Assembly: GCA_902594255.1 (NCBI GenBank)
Contig: CACJLN010000006.1
Span: forward strand, 1 to 64,000
Origin: an uncultured Pelagibacteraceae bacterium
Lineage (GTDB): Bacteria > Pseudomonadota > Alphaproteobacteria > Pelagibacterales > Pelagibacteraceae
Length of the DNA stretch: 64,000 nt
Reading direction: 5' to 3'
Below the pieces are notes generated by a model. It saw nothing but the letters and a program-made list of their open reading frames with translations, did no database searches and was not told the DNA's origin. This document shows positions 19,393 to 29,334 of the stretch, one piece after another. Numbering within the stretch: position 1 is the first letter of the stretch; the number at the start of each line of letters is the position of its first letter. Both the position numbers and the translations under genes were made by a program.

Positions 19393-20778
19393 TTAAGATG
19401 CCGCTTGAATAGCATTTTTCGAATAACTGCTATTCTTTTTAATCTCATCTGAGATTAAAAAAGCCAATTCTAGTGCTTGATCTGAATTTAGTCTCGGGTC
19501 GCAATGAGTATGATATCTACTAGACAAATCCGCATCAGATATTTTTCTTGCACCACCTGTGCATTCAGTCACATCTTGTCCGGTCATTTCTACATGTAAT
19601 CCACCAGCATATGTTCCCTCAGATTGATGGATACCAAAAACGTTTTTAACTTCAGCAACAACATTATTAAATGGTCTAGTTTTAAAACCTGTAGTTGATA
19701 CAATTGTGTTGCCATGCATAGGATCGCAAGACCAAATAACATTTAAACCCTCTTTTTTTATACCTCTAATTAATTTTGGTAAAAACTTCTCTACATTTTG
19801 ATGACCGAATCGGGAAATTAAAGTTATTTTACCTTTTTCATTTTTTGGATTTAAAACTTCGCAAATTTTTGCAATTTCATCTGGTTTAGATGTTGGACCA
19901 CATTTAATACCTATCGGGTTTTCAATACCTTTACAAAATTCAACATGACCTCCATCAAGTTGTCTCGTTCTGTCACCTATCCAAACGAAATGAGCTGACG
20001 TATCATGATATTCTCCAGTGGTTGAGTCTACTCTAGTCATGCTTTCCTCAAAAGGTAAGTGTAAGGCTTCATGAGAAGTCCAAAAATTTACTGTGTATAA
20101 TCTATTATTGAAGTCTGAAGTTATTCCACAAGCTTCCATAAAAGCTAGAGCATCGGCAATTTTATCCTCTAAGTCCTTAAACTTTTTAGCCTGAGGGCTT
20201 TTTTTAATATAATCTAAATTCCATAAATGAACTTTATTTAGATCTGCAAATCCACCTTTTGAAAATGCTCTTAACAAATTAAGTGTAGATGCTGATTGAG
20301 AATAAGCCTTAAACATTCTTTTTGGATCTGGTCGTCTGGCTTTCTCATTAAAATCGATTGCGTTAATATTATCTCCTAGATAACTTGGTAATTCTTTATC
20401 ACCTTGTTTTTCTGTGGGCGCACTTCTTGGTTTTGAAAATTGTCCAGCAATTCTTCCAAGTTTAACAACTGGTAGTGATGCTGAATAAGTTAATACCAAA
20501 GACATTTGAAGGATAACTTTAAAAGTGTCTCTAATATTATCTGGGTGAAACTCTGCAAAACTTTCAGCACAGTCTCCTCCTTGAAGAAGGAATGCTTTAC
20601 CATCAACAACTTTAGCTAATTGTTCTTTTAGATGCCTAGTCTCGCCTGCAAACACAAGAGGAGGAAAAGTTTTAAGTTTATTTAAAACAGTATTTAATTC
20701 CTTCTCGTCATCATACGTAGGTATGTGTTTGACAGGAAATTTTCTCCAGCTATTTACTTTCCAATTTTTCATATTCAA
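19393..20778 (-). CDS. aroG: Class II 3-deoxy-D-arabino-heptulosonate-7-phosphate synthase
   Basis: This starts the shikimate pathway from phosphoenolpyruvate and erythrose-4-phosphate. The 461 residues match the plant-like class II enzyme: FLLQGGDCAESFAEF, KLGRIAGQFSKPRS, HLWNLDY, and the metal and substrate segments WSCDPMHGNT and THCDPRLN. The start could be codon 1 or codon 3 (MNMKNWK). It lies 29 bases after glmS. The symbol is used for class II enzymes in several genomes and could be aroH or aroA by other conventions. Confidence 0.93.
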   Translation of the reverse strand: MNMKNWKVNSWRKFPVKHIPTYDDEKELNTVLNKLKTFPPLVFAGETRHLKEQLAKVVDGKAFLLQGGDCAESFAEFHPDNIRDTFKVILQMSLVLTYSASLPVVKLGRIAGQFSKPRSAPTEKQGDKELPSYLGDNINAIDFNEKARRPDPKRMFKAYSQSASTLNLLRAFSKGGFADLNKVHLWNLDYIKKSPQAKKFKDLEDKIADALAFMEACGITSDFNNRLYTVNFWTSHEALHLPFEESMTRVDSTTGEYHDTSAHFVWIGDRTRQLDGGHVEFCKGIENPIGIKCGPTSKPDEIAKICEVLNPKNEKGKITLISRFGHQNVEKFLPKLIRGIKKEGLNVIWSCDPMHGNTIVSTTGFKTRPFNNVVAEVKNVFGIHQSEGTYAGGLHVEMTGQDVTECTGGARKISDADLSSRYHTHCDPRLNSDQALELAFLISDEIKKNSSYSKNAIQAAS

Positions 20779-20807
20779 CTCAAGATTGTTGTAGCAGAGT
20801 TTCTATA

Positions 20808-22628
20808 TTATTCAACGGTTACAGATTTGGCTAAATTTCTAGGCTTATCTATATCATAACCTTTTTTTAATGCTGAATAATAAGCGAGTTTTTGTAATGG
20901 CACTGTTAAAAGAAAAGGTAAAAGATCTACATTTGTAGTTTCAACCTCAATCGTTTCCCAAATATTTTCTGAAATAATTTCATCTTTACTTTTATTTGTT
21001 ATCAATAAAACTTTCGCACCTCTGGCAATTACTTCCTGCATGTTAGAAATAGTTTTTTTATAGTAATCATCCCTAGGGGCTAGAACAACTACTGGCATAC
21101 CCTCCTCGATAAGTGCTAACGGCCCATGTTTCATTTCACCAGCAGGATAACCTTCTGCGTGGATATATGATAATTCTTTAAGCTTCAGTGCCCCTTCAAG
21201 TGCAATCGGATAAGAAAAGCCTCTGCCTAAAAACATTGATCCTTTTGCATCATTAAAAGTTTTGGATATTGTTTGAATTTTATTATCAGTTAATAAAGTC
21301 TGTTGGACTAAATCGGGCAACTCTTTTAAATCTTTGAGTTTTTTGTTGAATAATTCTCTCTTGAGATCCTTTCTCAAAAAACCAAGTTTTAAGGCTAATA
21401 AATAAAGTATCAAAATTTGTCCTAAAAAAGCTTTAGTCGAAGCAACACCAATTTCAATGCCACAATGAATTGGCAATACAAATTCTGAGTCTCTTGCAAT
21501 TGAGCTTTCAATAACATTCACGACTGAACATGTCTTCATTTCCTTAGATTTACATAAGCTTAATGCTGCATAAGTATCAGCTGTTTCACCAGATTGAGAC
21601 ACAAAGACATATAAAGTATTTTTTTTAAATCTATTTTTTCTATATCTAAACTCTGAAGCTATATCGACATTAACATTTAAAGTCGTTAGTTCTTCAAACC
21701 AATACTTTGCCATCAAGCATGAATGATAAGCTGTACCACAACCTATTAATGTAATTGTTGAAATTTCATTTATTTTCCAGGGAAAGTTGAAGATATTAAT
21801 ATCATTATTTGATGTATCCAAGTACTCTTTAATTCCATTTTTGAGAGTAGTTGGTTGTTCCTCTATCTCCTTTGCCATGAAATGTTTATAATCACCTTTG
21901 TCATATTTTTCCTCTTCAGATGACAGCTCTAAAACTTTTTTATTTATCTTTATTCCGTCTTCATTAAAAAATTCTACGTGATCTTTTTTAATTACACAAA
22001 ATTCTCCGTCACTTAAGTAAGTTATTTTATTGGTCATTGATTTAAGTGCATAGGAGTCTGAACCTAGATAATTTTCATTTGGACCGTAACCCACAGCTAA
22101 AGGTGATCCCCTTCTAGCTCCAATAATTAAATCTGGTTGATCTTTAAATATAATTCCTAAAGCAAAACTACCATGAAGAGATTTTAAAGTTTTTGTAATT
22201 GAACTAATAATAGTTTCTGTTTTTAAATTCTCTGTAATTAAGTGAACGATTACTTCAGTGTCTGTTTGTGATTTAAATTTATGTCCCTTACTGACCAGAA
22301 ATTTTTTTAACAACGTAGAATTTTCAATTATACCATTGTGAACAACTGAGACATTTTGAGAAGAGTGAGGGTGAGCATTTATACTATTAGGAAGACCATG
22401 CGTCGCCCATCTTACATGACCAATTCCTATCGTTCCTTCCATATTTTGAACTACAGAATTTTTTTCAAGATTATCAACTCTGCCTTCTGATTTTACCTCA
22501 TTAATAGATCCAGCATGAAGAGTTGCGATACCTGCTGAGTCATAGCCTCTATATTCCAATTTCTTAAGAGAATTAATAATTGAAGCAGAAACCGGTTTCT
22601 TGCTATTGATACCAATAATTCCACACAT
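20808..22628 (-). CDS. glmS: Glutamine-fructose-6-phosphate aminotransferase (isomerizing)
   Basis: GlmS (606 residues) makes glucosamine-6-phosphate for cell-wall and lipid A precursors. Cys2, the glutaminase nucleophile, follows the initiator Met (MCGIIGI), with GHVRWATHG in the N-terminal domain. Two SIS domains follow (IGCGTAYHS, SQSGETADT, STKAFLGQ, SYIHAEGYPAGEMKHGP). It lies 2 bases after the GlmU acetyltransferase gene, so two steps of UDP-GlcNAc synthesis are coupled. No glmS ribozyme is possible in this spacing. Confidence 0.97.
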   Translation of the reverse strand: MCGIIGINSKKPVSASIINSLKKLEYRGYDSAGIATLHAGSINEVKSEGRVDNLEKNSVVQNMEGTIGIGHVRWATHGLPNSINAHPHSSQNVSVVHNGIIENSTLLKKFLVSKGHKFKSQTDTEVIVHLITENLKTETIISSITKTLKSLHGSFALGIIFKDQPDLIIGARRGSPLAVGYGPNENYLGSDSYALKSMTNKITYLSDGEFCVIKKDHVEFFNEDGIKINKKVLELSSEEEKYDKGDYKHFMAKEIEEQPTTLKNGIKEYLDTSNNDINIFNFPWKINEISTITLIGCGTAYHSCLMAKYWFEELTTLNVNVDIASEFRYRKNRFKKNTLYVFVSQSGETADTYAALSLCKSKEMKTCSVVNVIESSIARDSEFVLPIHCGIEIGVASTKAFLGQILILYLLALKLGFLRKDLKRELFNKKLKDLKELPDLVQQTLLTDNKIQTISKTFNDAKGSMFLGRGFSYPIALEGALKLKELSYIHAEGYPAGEMKHGPLALIEEGMPVVVLAPRDDYYKKTISNMQEVIARGAKVLLITNKSKDEIISENIWETIEVETTNVDLLPFLLTVPLQKLAYYSALKKGYDIDKPRNLAKSVTVE

Positions 22629-22630
22629 AT

Positions 22631-23254
22631 TTATTTTTTCTTTCTTTTATAATTTTTAATTTCTGATTGTAAAGTTCGTGTAAGGGCTAGTGTCTTATTA
22701 TTTACATTCTTTGTTATTACTGAACCTGCACCAACAACGCTATTTTTACCTATTGTAATTGGAGCAACTAATGCTGAATTTGATCCAACAAAAGCATTAT
22801 CTTTTATAATCGTTTTGTTTTTTTTTATTCCATCATAATTACATGTAATAGTTCCTGCTCCGACATTAACTGACTTACCTATAGTGCTATCACCGATATA
22901 TGATAAGTGATTTGCTTTAGATTTTTGTCCTAGTGTAGATTTTTTTATTTCAACAAAATTACCAACTTTAGATCCTTTTTTTAAAGTTGTGCCAGGTCTT
23001 ATTCGTGCATAAGGACCAATCTCAACACTGTTCTCAATTTTACAATTTTCAAGATGTGAAAAAGATTTAATAACAACATTATTACCAATTTTAACTTTTG
23101 ACCCAATCACAACATAGGGCTCAATAATTACTCTTTTTCCAATTTTTGTATCATTTGAAAAAAAAATGGTTTCAGGTCCTGACATTTTAACACCCAATTT
23201 TAAAAACTTTTTTCTAAGTGTATCTTGTTGCTTTTGTGAATTTGTTTGTTTCAT
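22631..23254 (-). CDS. glmU: GlmU C-terminal half: glucosamine-1-phosphate N-acetyltransferase only
   Basis: The 207 residues form a left-handed beta-helix with many [IV]GxxxxI hexapeptides. They match the C-terminal domain of GlmU: PGTTLKKGSKVGNFVEIKKS, NHLSYIGDSTIGK, NVGAGTITCNYDGIKKNKT and VGSNSALVAPITIGK. The normal N-terminal uridyltransferase domain of about 230 residues is missing, and no separate copy is in the window. The ATG at 23254 begins a Gln/Lys-rich helix, so this is not a fragment cut by a frameshift. It is followed by glmS, fitting its role in UDP-GlcNAc synthesis. Confidence 0.85.
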   Translation of the reverse strand: MKQTNSQKQQDTLRKKFLKLGVKMSGPETIFFSNDTKIGKRVIIEPYVVIGSKVKIGNNVVIKSFSHLENCKIENSVEIGPYARIRPGTTLKKGSKVGNFVEIKKSTLGQKSKANHLSYIGDSTIGKSVNVGAGTITCNYDGIKKNKTIIKDNAFVGSNSALVAPITIGKNSVVGAGSVITKNVNNKTLALTRTLQSEIKNYKRKKK

Positions 23255-23325
23255 CTAGGAAATTCTTTATATTAAGTATATATCTTTCTTAATTCACAAA
23301 TTATTTCTTAAAAATACTTTTGATA

Positions 23326-24009
23326 ATGAGCCAACAATATACAATTCTTTTTGATTTAGATGGTACTTTAGTAGATACAGCACCAGATTTAATGCGTGCT
23401 CATAATCATGTCATGAAAAAATTTGGGTATCCTACAAAATCTACAGAGGAAATAAGAAATTTGGTTGGTCAAGGTGCGGGTGCTATGCTTGGTAGATCTA
23501 TTTGGGGACAAGCTAAAAAAGAATTTGGCAAAGTTCAGGATAAAAATGTTAAAGAAGCAATGGTTAGAGATTTTGTGGACTTTTATGGTAAAAATATTGT
23601 CAATGAGAGCACATTAATTAACGGTGTTAAAGATTTTTTAATTTGGGCCAAAGAAAAAAATATATCAATGGGTGTTTGTACAAATAAACAAGAACATCTA
23701 GCAGTTGATCTATTAAAAAAAATTGGTATTTACGACTTTTTTGATTATGTTGCTGGACACAACACATTTGATTATTGTAAACCAGATCCAAGACACCTAA
23801 CCTCAGTAATAGAAATATTAAATGGAGATATAAAAAAAAGCCTGATGATTGGTGATAGTGAAACAGACGCTAATGCTGCTAAAGACGCTGGAATACCAGT
23901 TATTCTACTAGAAGACGGTTATACAGAAAAAAAAATAACAGAAATTTATCACAATCACTTAATAAAAGACTTTGTAGGTATTGAAAAAATTGTATCAAAA
24001 TATCTTTAA
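23326..24009 (+). CDS. gph: HAD hydrolase, phosphoglycolate phosphatase-like
   Basis: The 227-residue protein (ATG at 23326; a TTG two codons upstream is less likely) has the HAD motif I FDLDGTLVDTAPDL, motif II CTNKQ, and motif IV IGDSETDANAAKDAG. The cap region between residues 20 and 90 is the Gph type. Phosphoglycolate is the likely substrate, but related HAD enzymes differ in specificity. It is divergent from the glmU gene with about 70 bases between, and precedes prpD by 54 bases. Confidence 0.8.
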   Translation: MSQQYTILFDLDGTLVDTAPDLMRAHNHVMKKFGYPTKSTEEIRNLVGQGAGAMLGRSIWGQAKKEFGKVQDKNVKEAMVRDFVDFYGKNIVNESTLINGVKDFLIWAKEKNISMGVCTNKQEHLAVDLLKKIGIYDFFDYVAGHNTFDYCKPDPRHLTSVIEILNGDIKKSLMIGDSETDANAAKDAGIPVILLEDGYTEKKITEIYHNHLIKDFVGIEKIVSKYL

Positions 24010-24052
24010 GATTGATTATTTTTTTTTAACTATTAAAAACTAAATCGTAAAT

Positions 24053-24058
24053 AAGGAG
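24053..24058 (+). promoter_or_regulatory. Shine-Dalgarno site deciding the TTG start of prpD
   Basis: AAGGAG is a full match to the ribosome binding consensus, 5 bases before TTG at 24064. Most genes here have no such strong site because they overlap their upstream neighbour; prpD begins a transcription unit. Confidence 0.7.
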
Positions 24059-24063
24059 TTTTT

Positions 24064-25566
24064 TTGATATTTCATAACGTTAAAGTTTATCCATCCAAAA
24101 TCCATCTACCGAAAAAAAAACAGCTCGCCTGGAAATTAGCTGAAATAGCAAGCGATAATGCAAAACTTAACAAAGATTGTGTTGAAATGGTTATTAATAG
24201 AATAATCGATAATGCATCTGTTGCGATAGCATCATTGAATAGAAGACCAGTAATTTCGTCTAGGGAGATGGCCTTAAAACATTCTAGAAAAAATGGAGCC
24301 ACATTATTTGGAGTAAATAGTAAGCTAAAGTTTGATTGTGAATGGGCGGCATGGTCAAATGGTACAGCCGTAAGAGAACTAGATTTTCATGATACTTTTT
24401 TAGCAGCTGACTATAGTCATCCTGGAGATAATATACCTCCACTTATAAGTGTTGCTCAACAAAATAAAAAAAGTGGTTTAGATCTTTTAAAAGGAATCAT
24501 CACTGCATATGAAGTTCAAGTAAATTTAGTAAAAGGAATTTGTTTGCATAAGCATAAAGTTGATCACATTGCCCATTTAGGTCCAAGTGTTGCTGCTGGA
24601 TTAGGAACAATGCTTAAATTAAACATTGAAACTATTTATCAAGCTATTCAGCAAGCGTTGCACACAACTATTTCTACCAGACAATCAAGAAAGGGAGAAA
24701 TTTCAAGTTGGAAAGCTTATGCTCCGGCTCATGCAGGAAAACTTGCGATAGAGGCTGTAGACAGAGTCATGCGAGGTGAAGGAGCCCCAAGTCCAATTTA
24801 TGAAGGTGAAGATAGTGTAATAGCAAGAATTTTAGATGGAAAAAAAGCTTTATACAAAGTCCCTTTGCCAAAAAAAGGTGAAACCAAAAAAGCAATATTA
24901 GAAACGTATACAAAAGAATATTCGGCTGAATATCAATCTCAAGCTTTAATAGATTTAGCAAAGAAACTAAGAAAAAAAATAGATAATTTAAGTCAAATTA
25001 AAAAAATAGATATTTATACAAGTCATCATACCCATTACGTTATTGGAACAGGTGCAAATGATCCTCAAAAAATGGATCCAAATGCGAGCAGAGAAACTTT
25101 AGATCACTCAATTATGTATATATTTGCAGTTGCTTTAGAGGATGGTAATTGGCATCATATAAAGTCTTATACGAAAGCTAGGGCAAAAAGGAAGAGTACC
25201 TTAAAAATTTGGAGGTCAATCAAAACTCACGAGGATAAAAAATGGACTAAAAAATACCACGATCCAAACCCTAAAAAAAAGTCATTCGGCGCTAAAGTTG
25301 TTATTACTTTAAAGAATGGAAAAAAAATATCAGAGCAACAAGATAGAGCTGATGCACATCCTTATGGATCTCGACCGTTTAAAAGACTGAACTATATAAA
25401 CAAATTTTTAACTTTAACAGAGAATATTATTGATAAAAAAGAGAGTGATAGGTTTTTAAAGACTGTTCAAAACTTAAAAAAATTGAAATCTGGACAACTA
25501 GATAAGCTCAATATTGAGATAAAAAGAAATAAAATTAAAAAAAATCTAAAGAAAGGTATTTTCTAA
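24064..25566 (+). CDS. prpD: 2-methylcitrate dehydratase (MmgE/PrpD family), TTG start
   Basis: The 500-residue protein matches Prp[37 protein letters not shown] and the C-terminal [13 protein letters not shown]. In the methylcitrate cycle it dehydrates 2-methylcitrate. The start is TTG at 24064, supported by AAGGAG at 24053-24058 with a 5-base spacer; no ATG lies near. The gene heads prpD-prpB-prpC; its stop shares a base with prpB. Confidence 0.93.
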   Translation: MIFHNVKVYPSKIHLPKKKQLAWKLAEIASDNAKLNKDCVEMVINRIIDNASVAIASLNRRPVISSREMALKHSRKNGATLFGVNSKLKFDCEWAAWSNGTAVRELDFHDTFLAADYSHPGDNIPPLISVAQQNKKSGLDLLKGIITAYEVQVNLVKGICLHKHKVDHIAHLGPSVAAGLGTMLKLNIETIYQAIQQALHTTISTRQSRKGEISSWKAYAPAHAGKLAIEAVDRVMRGEGAPSPIYEGEDSVIARILDGKKALYKVPLPKKGETKKAILETYTKEYSAEYQSQALIDLAKKLRKKIDNLSQIKKIDIYTSHHTHYVIGTGANDPQKMDPNASRETLDHSIMYIFAVALEDGNWHHIKSYTKARAKRKSTLKIWRSIKTHEDKKWTKKYHDPNPKKKSFGAKVVITLKNGKKISEQQDRADAHPYGSRPFKRLNYINKFLTLTENIIDKKESDRFLKTVQNLKKLKSGQLDKLNIEIKRNKIKKNLKKGIF

Positions 25567-26462
25567 TGCATTTTGTTGAAAAGGAACCTCCACAAAAAAG
25601 AATGGATTTGGATGAAAAACTTAAATCTAATAAAATTTTAAGAGTTCCTGGGGCATATAACCCTCTGACTGCTAAACTAATTGAAGAAATTGGCTATGAT
25701 GCAGTTTACGTCTCTGGCGGTGTGATGGCTAATGATCTTGGTTTTCCAGATATTGGATTAACTACATTACAAGATGTCAGTACTAGATCATATTTAATTT
25801 CAAGAGTTACAAATTTACCTACAATCGTTGACATAGATACAGGTTTTAAATCTTGTAAAGAAACTATTGAAACTTTTGAACAGTTTGGGATTTCAGCTGT
25901 ACATTTAGAGGATCAAATTGAAAGGAAAAGATGTGGTCATCTTGATAATAAAGAATTGATTTCGACTGATGCAATGGTTAAAAAAATTAAAGAATGTGTC
26001 TCTGCAAAAAAAGATAAAAATTTTAAAATCATTGCTAGATCAGATGCAAAAAGTGTCGAGGGGATCGATAAGATGATAGAGAGATGTAAAGCATACATCG
26101 ATGCTGGAGCCGAAATAGTTTTTCCAGAAGCATTAAGTGATGAAAAAGATTTTGAGAAAGTTAGAAAAGAATTGTCTTGCTACTTATTGGCTAATATGAC
26201 CGAATTCGGTAAATCAAAATTATTTAATTATAAAGAATTAGAGCAATTAGGGTACAACATAGTGATTTATCCTGTTACCACTCAACGGTTGGCTATGAAA
26301 AATGTTGAGGATGGGTTGAGAGACATTTATGCAAATGGACATCAAAATAATATAATAGATAAAATGCAGACTAGAAAAAGATTATATGAACTTGTTGACT
26401 ACGAGAAATATAATAGTTTGGACGAAAAGATATATAATTTTAATACCGAAGGACATGAATAA
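25566..26462 (+). CDS. prpB: 2-methylisocitrate lyase
   Basis: The 298-residue PEP mutase/isocitrate lyase superfamily enzyme splits 2-methylisocitrate to pyruvate and succinate. The active-site loop KRCGH carries Cys123, with the metal-side acids Asp89 and Asp91 (DIDTGF) and Glu115 (HLEDQ). The YVSGGVMANDLGFPD strand and ILANMTEFG-like segment (LLANMTEFGKS) agree. It overlaps both prpD and prpC by one base (TAATG). Confidence 0.95.
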   Translation: MHFVEKEPPQKRMDLDEKLKSNKILRVPGAYNPLTAKLIEEIGYDAVYVSGGVMANDLGFPDIGLTTLQDVSTRSYLISRVTNLPTIVDIDTGFKSCKETIETFEQFGISAVHLEDQIERKRCGHLDNKELISTDAMVKKIKECVSAKKDKNFKIIARSDAKSVEGIDKMIERCKAYIDAGAEIVFPEALSDEKDFEKVRKELSCYLLANMTEFGKSKLFNYKELEQLGYNIVIYPVTTQRLAMKNVEDGLRDIYANGHQNNIIDKMQTRKRLYELVDYEKYNSLDEKIYNFNTEGHE

Positions 26463-27586
26463 TGAGTGATGATATAAAAAAAGGTTTACTTGGAATAGTT
26501 GTTGATGAGACAGAGGTTTCAAAAGTTATGCCTGAAATTAATTCTCTCACTTATAGAGGATACGCTGCTCAAGATTTGTGTGCTAAATGTAAATTTGAAG
26601 AGGTGGCATATTTAATTTTAAATGGAGAACTTCCTGACAAAAAACAATTAAGAAAATTTGAAAAGCAAGAAAGAAAAGAGAGGAAATTATCTAAAACTTT
26701 ACTTGAAGATATCAAAAAATTTCCAAAAAAAGCTCATCCTATGGATGTCGCAAGAACAGCTGTGAGTATTATGGGGCTTGAGGATAAAGAGACAAAAGAC
26801 AACTCACCAAAAGCTAACATGCGGAAAGTGATGCGAATTTTCGCAAAAATGCCTGTCGCTCTTGCAGCTTTTTATAGATCAAGAAAAGGTAGAAAAATTA
26901 TTCCTCCAAAAAGTAATTTATCCTTCTCGGAGAATTTTTTTCATATGTGTTTTGGTAAAGTACCAAATAAAGATATTGTAAAAGCTTTTGATGTATCTTT
27001 AATTCTTTATGCCGAACATAGTTTTAATGTCTCAACTTTTACAGCAAGAACAATTACCAGCAGTTTGTCAGATATTCATGGTGCAATCACTGGGGCAATT
27101 GCAAGTTTAAAAGGTCCATTACACGGCGGTGCGAATGAAGAAGTGATGCATATGATGAATAAAATTAAAAAGCCAGAAAATGCACTTAAATGGATTAATA
27201 AAGCACTTGATAATAAAGATGTTGTTATGGGATTTGGCCATAGAGTTTACAAAAGTGGAGACTCAAGAGTGCCAACTATGAGAGAGTATTTTGGCAAAGT
27301 AGCAAAAATTAAAAAAGATAAAAAATTTGAAAAAATTTACGACATAGTTGAAAAAGTGATGATCGACAGGAAAAACATTTACCCCAACGTTGATTATCCG
27401 ACTGGACCTACTTACCATTTGATGGGTTTCGATACTGATTTTTTTACACCTATTTTTGTGATATCAAGAATAACCGGTTGGTCAGCTCATATAATTGAAC
27501 AACACGCTGCAAATAAACTTATTAGACCACTTGCTAGTTATAAAGGCAGTCAACATCGTAAAGTGGTTCGATTAAACCAAAGATAA
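26462..27586 (+). CDS. prpC: 2-methylcitrate synthase (citrate synthase family)
   Basis: PrpC (374 residues) condenses propionyl-CoA with oxaloacetate. The catalytic residues are visible in HSFNVSTFTAR, PLHGGANEEV (His), GFGHRVYKSGDSR (His) and NVDYPTG (Asp). Position in prpDBC and length point to methylcitrate synthase rather than the main citrate synthase. The next gene is convergent with 9 bases between stops. Confidence 0.93.
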   Translation: MSDDIKKGLLGIVVDETEVSKVMPEINSLTYRGYAAQDLCAKCKFEEVAYLILNGELPDKKQLRKFEKQERKERKLSKTLLEDIKKFPKKAHPMDVARTAVSIMGLEDKETKDNSPKANMRKVMRIFAKMPVALAAFYRSRKGRKIIPPKSNLSFSENFFHMCFGKVPNKDIVKAFDVSLILYAEHSFNVSTFTARTITSSLSDIHGAITGAIASLKGPLHGGANEEVMHMMNKIKKPENALKWINKALDNKDVVMGFGHRVYKSGDSRVPTMREYFGKVAKIKKDKKFEKIYDIVEKVMIDRKNIYPNVDYPTGPTYHLMGFDTDFFTPIFVISRITGWSAHIIEQHAANKLIRPLASYKGSQHRKVVRLNQR

Positions 27587-27595
27587 AGTAATTAT

Positions 27596-28363
27596 TTATG
27601 ACTTGATGTTGTAACCTTTTTTCAAAAGTATTGTTACGACCATCACACAAATCACCAAAAACGAAATCATTGTCCCAATACTAATCCAAATATTAAAGTC
27701 TGACACTCCATAAAATGAAAATCTTAATCCATTAATCAAATAAACTACAGGATTAAAGTATGTAACCATTTGCCAGAATTCTGGTAACATATCTAACGAA
27801 TATAAACTTCCACCTAAAAAGACCATCGGTGTAATAACCAAAGAGGGTATGATAGACATTTGTTCAAAATTTGTGCTCATCAAACCAATTAAAAATCCAA
27901 ATAATGCAAAAGTAAATGAAACTAGAACTAACAAAAAAATCATTAATAATGGATGCTTAACTTCAACATCAACAAAAAACATCGATGTTATAAATATCAT
28001 TACACCTACAATTAATGTTTTAGTTGCTCCAGCTCCCACGAAAGCCAAAACTACTTCAAAGGTAGAGATAGGTGCAGCTAAAATTTCATAAATTGTTCCA
28101 TTAAATTTAGGAAAAAAAATTCCAAAAGATGTATTACTGATTGATTGTGTTAGTAAAGTTAACATTAATAAACCAGGAACAATATATGATCCATAACTTA
28201 TACCATCGATTTTTTGAACATATCCTCCAATTACTGAACCAAAAACAATAAAATATAATGATGTAGATAAAACAGGTGATAATAGTGATTGAGTTAAGGT
28301 TCTTCTAAACCGATCCATTTCATGTAAATAAATAGCTTTCAACGCTTGAAAATTAAATTTCAT
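27596..28363 (-). CDS. ABC-2 type exporter, membrane subunit
   Basis: The 255-residue membrane protein has six predicted segments and the ABC2 family fold ([51 protein letters not shown]). It overlaps its ATPase gene by 11 bases. These exporters move lipids, polysaccharides or drugs; the substrate here cannot be told from sequence. Confidence 0.88.
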   Translation of the reverse strand: MKFNFQALKAIYLHEMDRFRRTLTQSLLSPVLSTSLYFIVFGSVIGGYVQKIDGISYGSYIVPGLLMLTLLTQSISNTSFGIFFPKFNGTIYEILAAPISTFEVVLAFVGAGATKTLIVGVMIFITSMFFVDVEVKHPLLMIFLLVLVSFTFALFGFLIGLMSTNFEQMSIIPSLVITPMVFLGGSLYSLDMLPEFWQMVTYFNPVVYLINGLRFSFYGVSDFNIWISIGTMISFLVICVMVVTILLKKGYNIKS

Positions 28364-29288
28364 TGTTTTCCCTAACTAATGATACGAATATTTTTTCAAG
28401 ATTACTTTGTTCAGTTTTAAGGTCTCTGAGTTTCAAGCCAGCATCTTTAATATCTTGTAATAAGTTTGTAATACCAGTTTGCTTTTCGTGAAGATTATAA
28501 GTGTAAATTAACGACATTTTGTTAACACCAAAATTTAGACTATATTTACTTAGAGAATCAGGTATTTTTATAATCTCATCTTGTAATTCAATAGTTAAAG
28601 TTTTTTGCCCCATCTTTTTTAACAATTCTTTTTTTTCTTCAACGACGATGATTTCACCTTGATTTATAACACCAACTCTATCAGCTATAGCTTCTGCTTC
28701 CTCAATATAATGTGTAGTTAAAATAATTGTCACTCCCGTCTCTCGTAAAGACTCGACCACTTTCCACATTTCCTGTCTTAATTCTACATCTACACCTGCT
28801 GTCGGTTCATCTAAAAATAATATTTGAGGTTCATGAGACAAAGCTTTAGCGATCAAAACTCTCCTTTTCATTCCACCTGATAACTGACGGAGTATTCGAT
28901 CTTTTTTATCCCATAAACTTAACTGTTTTAAAACTTTTTCAATATGGGCAGGATCTGGTTTTTTTCCGTACAAACCTCTTGAATAAGATACATTGTTAAA
29001 AACTGTTTCAAATTGCTCTAAAGTTAATTCTTGAGGAACTAAACCAATTCTAGATCTTGTTTCTCTATAATCATCAATAATATCGAAACCCTCTACAGCG
29101 ATTTCACCACTGGTAGGTTTTACAATGCCGCAAATAATATTAATCAAGGTCGTTTTGCCAGCTCCATTTGGACCTAACATTGCAAAAATTTCACCTTTTT
29201 TAATATTGAGATTAATATTTTTAAGGGCTGTTAAACCATTTTTATAAACTTTTGAGAGATTATTAATCGCAATTTGATTGTCTAGCAT
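28353..29288 (-). CDS. ABC-2 type exporter, ATP-binding subunit
   Basis: The 311-residue protein has Walker [10 protein letters not shown], signature LSGGMKRR, and Walker [13 protein letters not shown], the layout of the CcmA/DrrA class. A C-terminal 90-residue extension (from about residue 220) is typical of this subfamily. It is the first of two genes on this strand. Export substrate unknown. Confidence 0.92.
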   Translation of the reverse strand: MLDNQIAINNLSKVYKNGLTALKNINLNIKKGEIFAMLGPNGAGKTTLINIICGIVKPTSGEIAVEGFDIIDDYRETRSRIGLVPQELTLEQFETVFNNVSYSRGLYGKKPDPAHIEKVLKQLSLWDKKDRILRQLSGGMKRRVLIAKALSHEPQILFLDEPTAGVDVELRQEMWKVVESLRETGVTIILTTHYIEEAEAIADRVGVINQGEIIVVEEKKELLKKMGQKTLTIELQDEIIKIPDSLSKYSLNFGVNKMSLIYTYNLHEKQTGITNLLQDIKDAGLKLRDLKTEQSNLEKIFVSLVRENNEI

Positions 29289-29334
29289 TAAGCCAGATAT
29301 ATAACTATTAATTCACTTAATACAATCTTGTATA

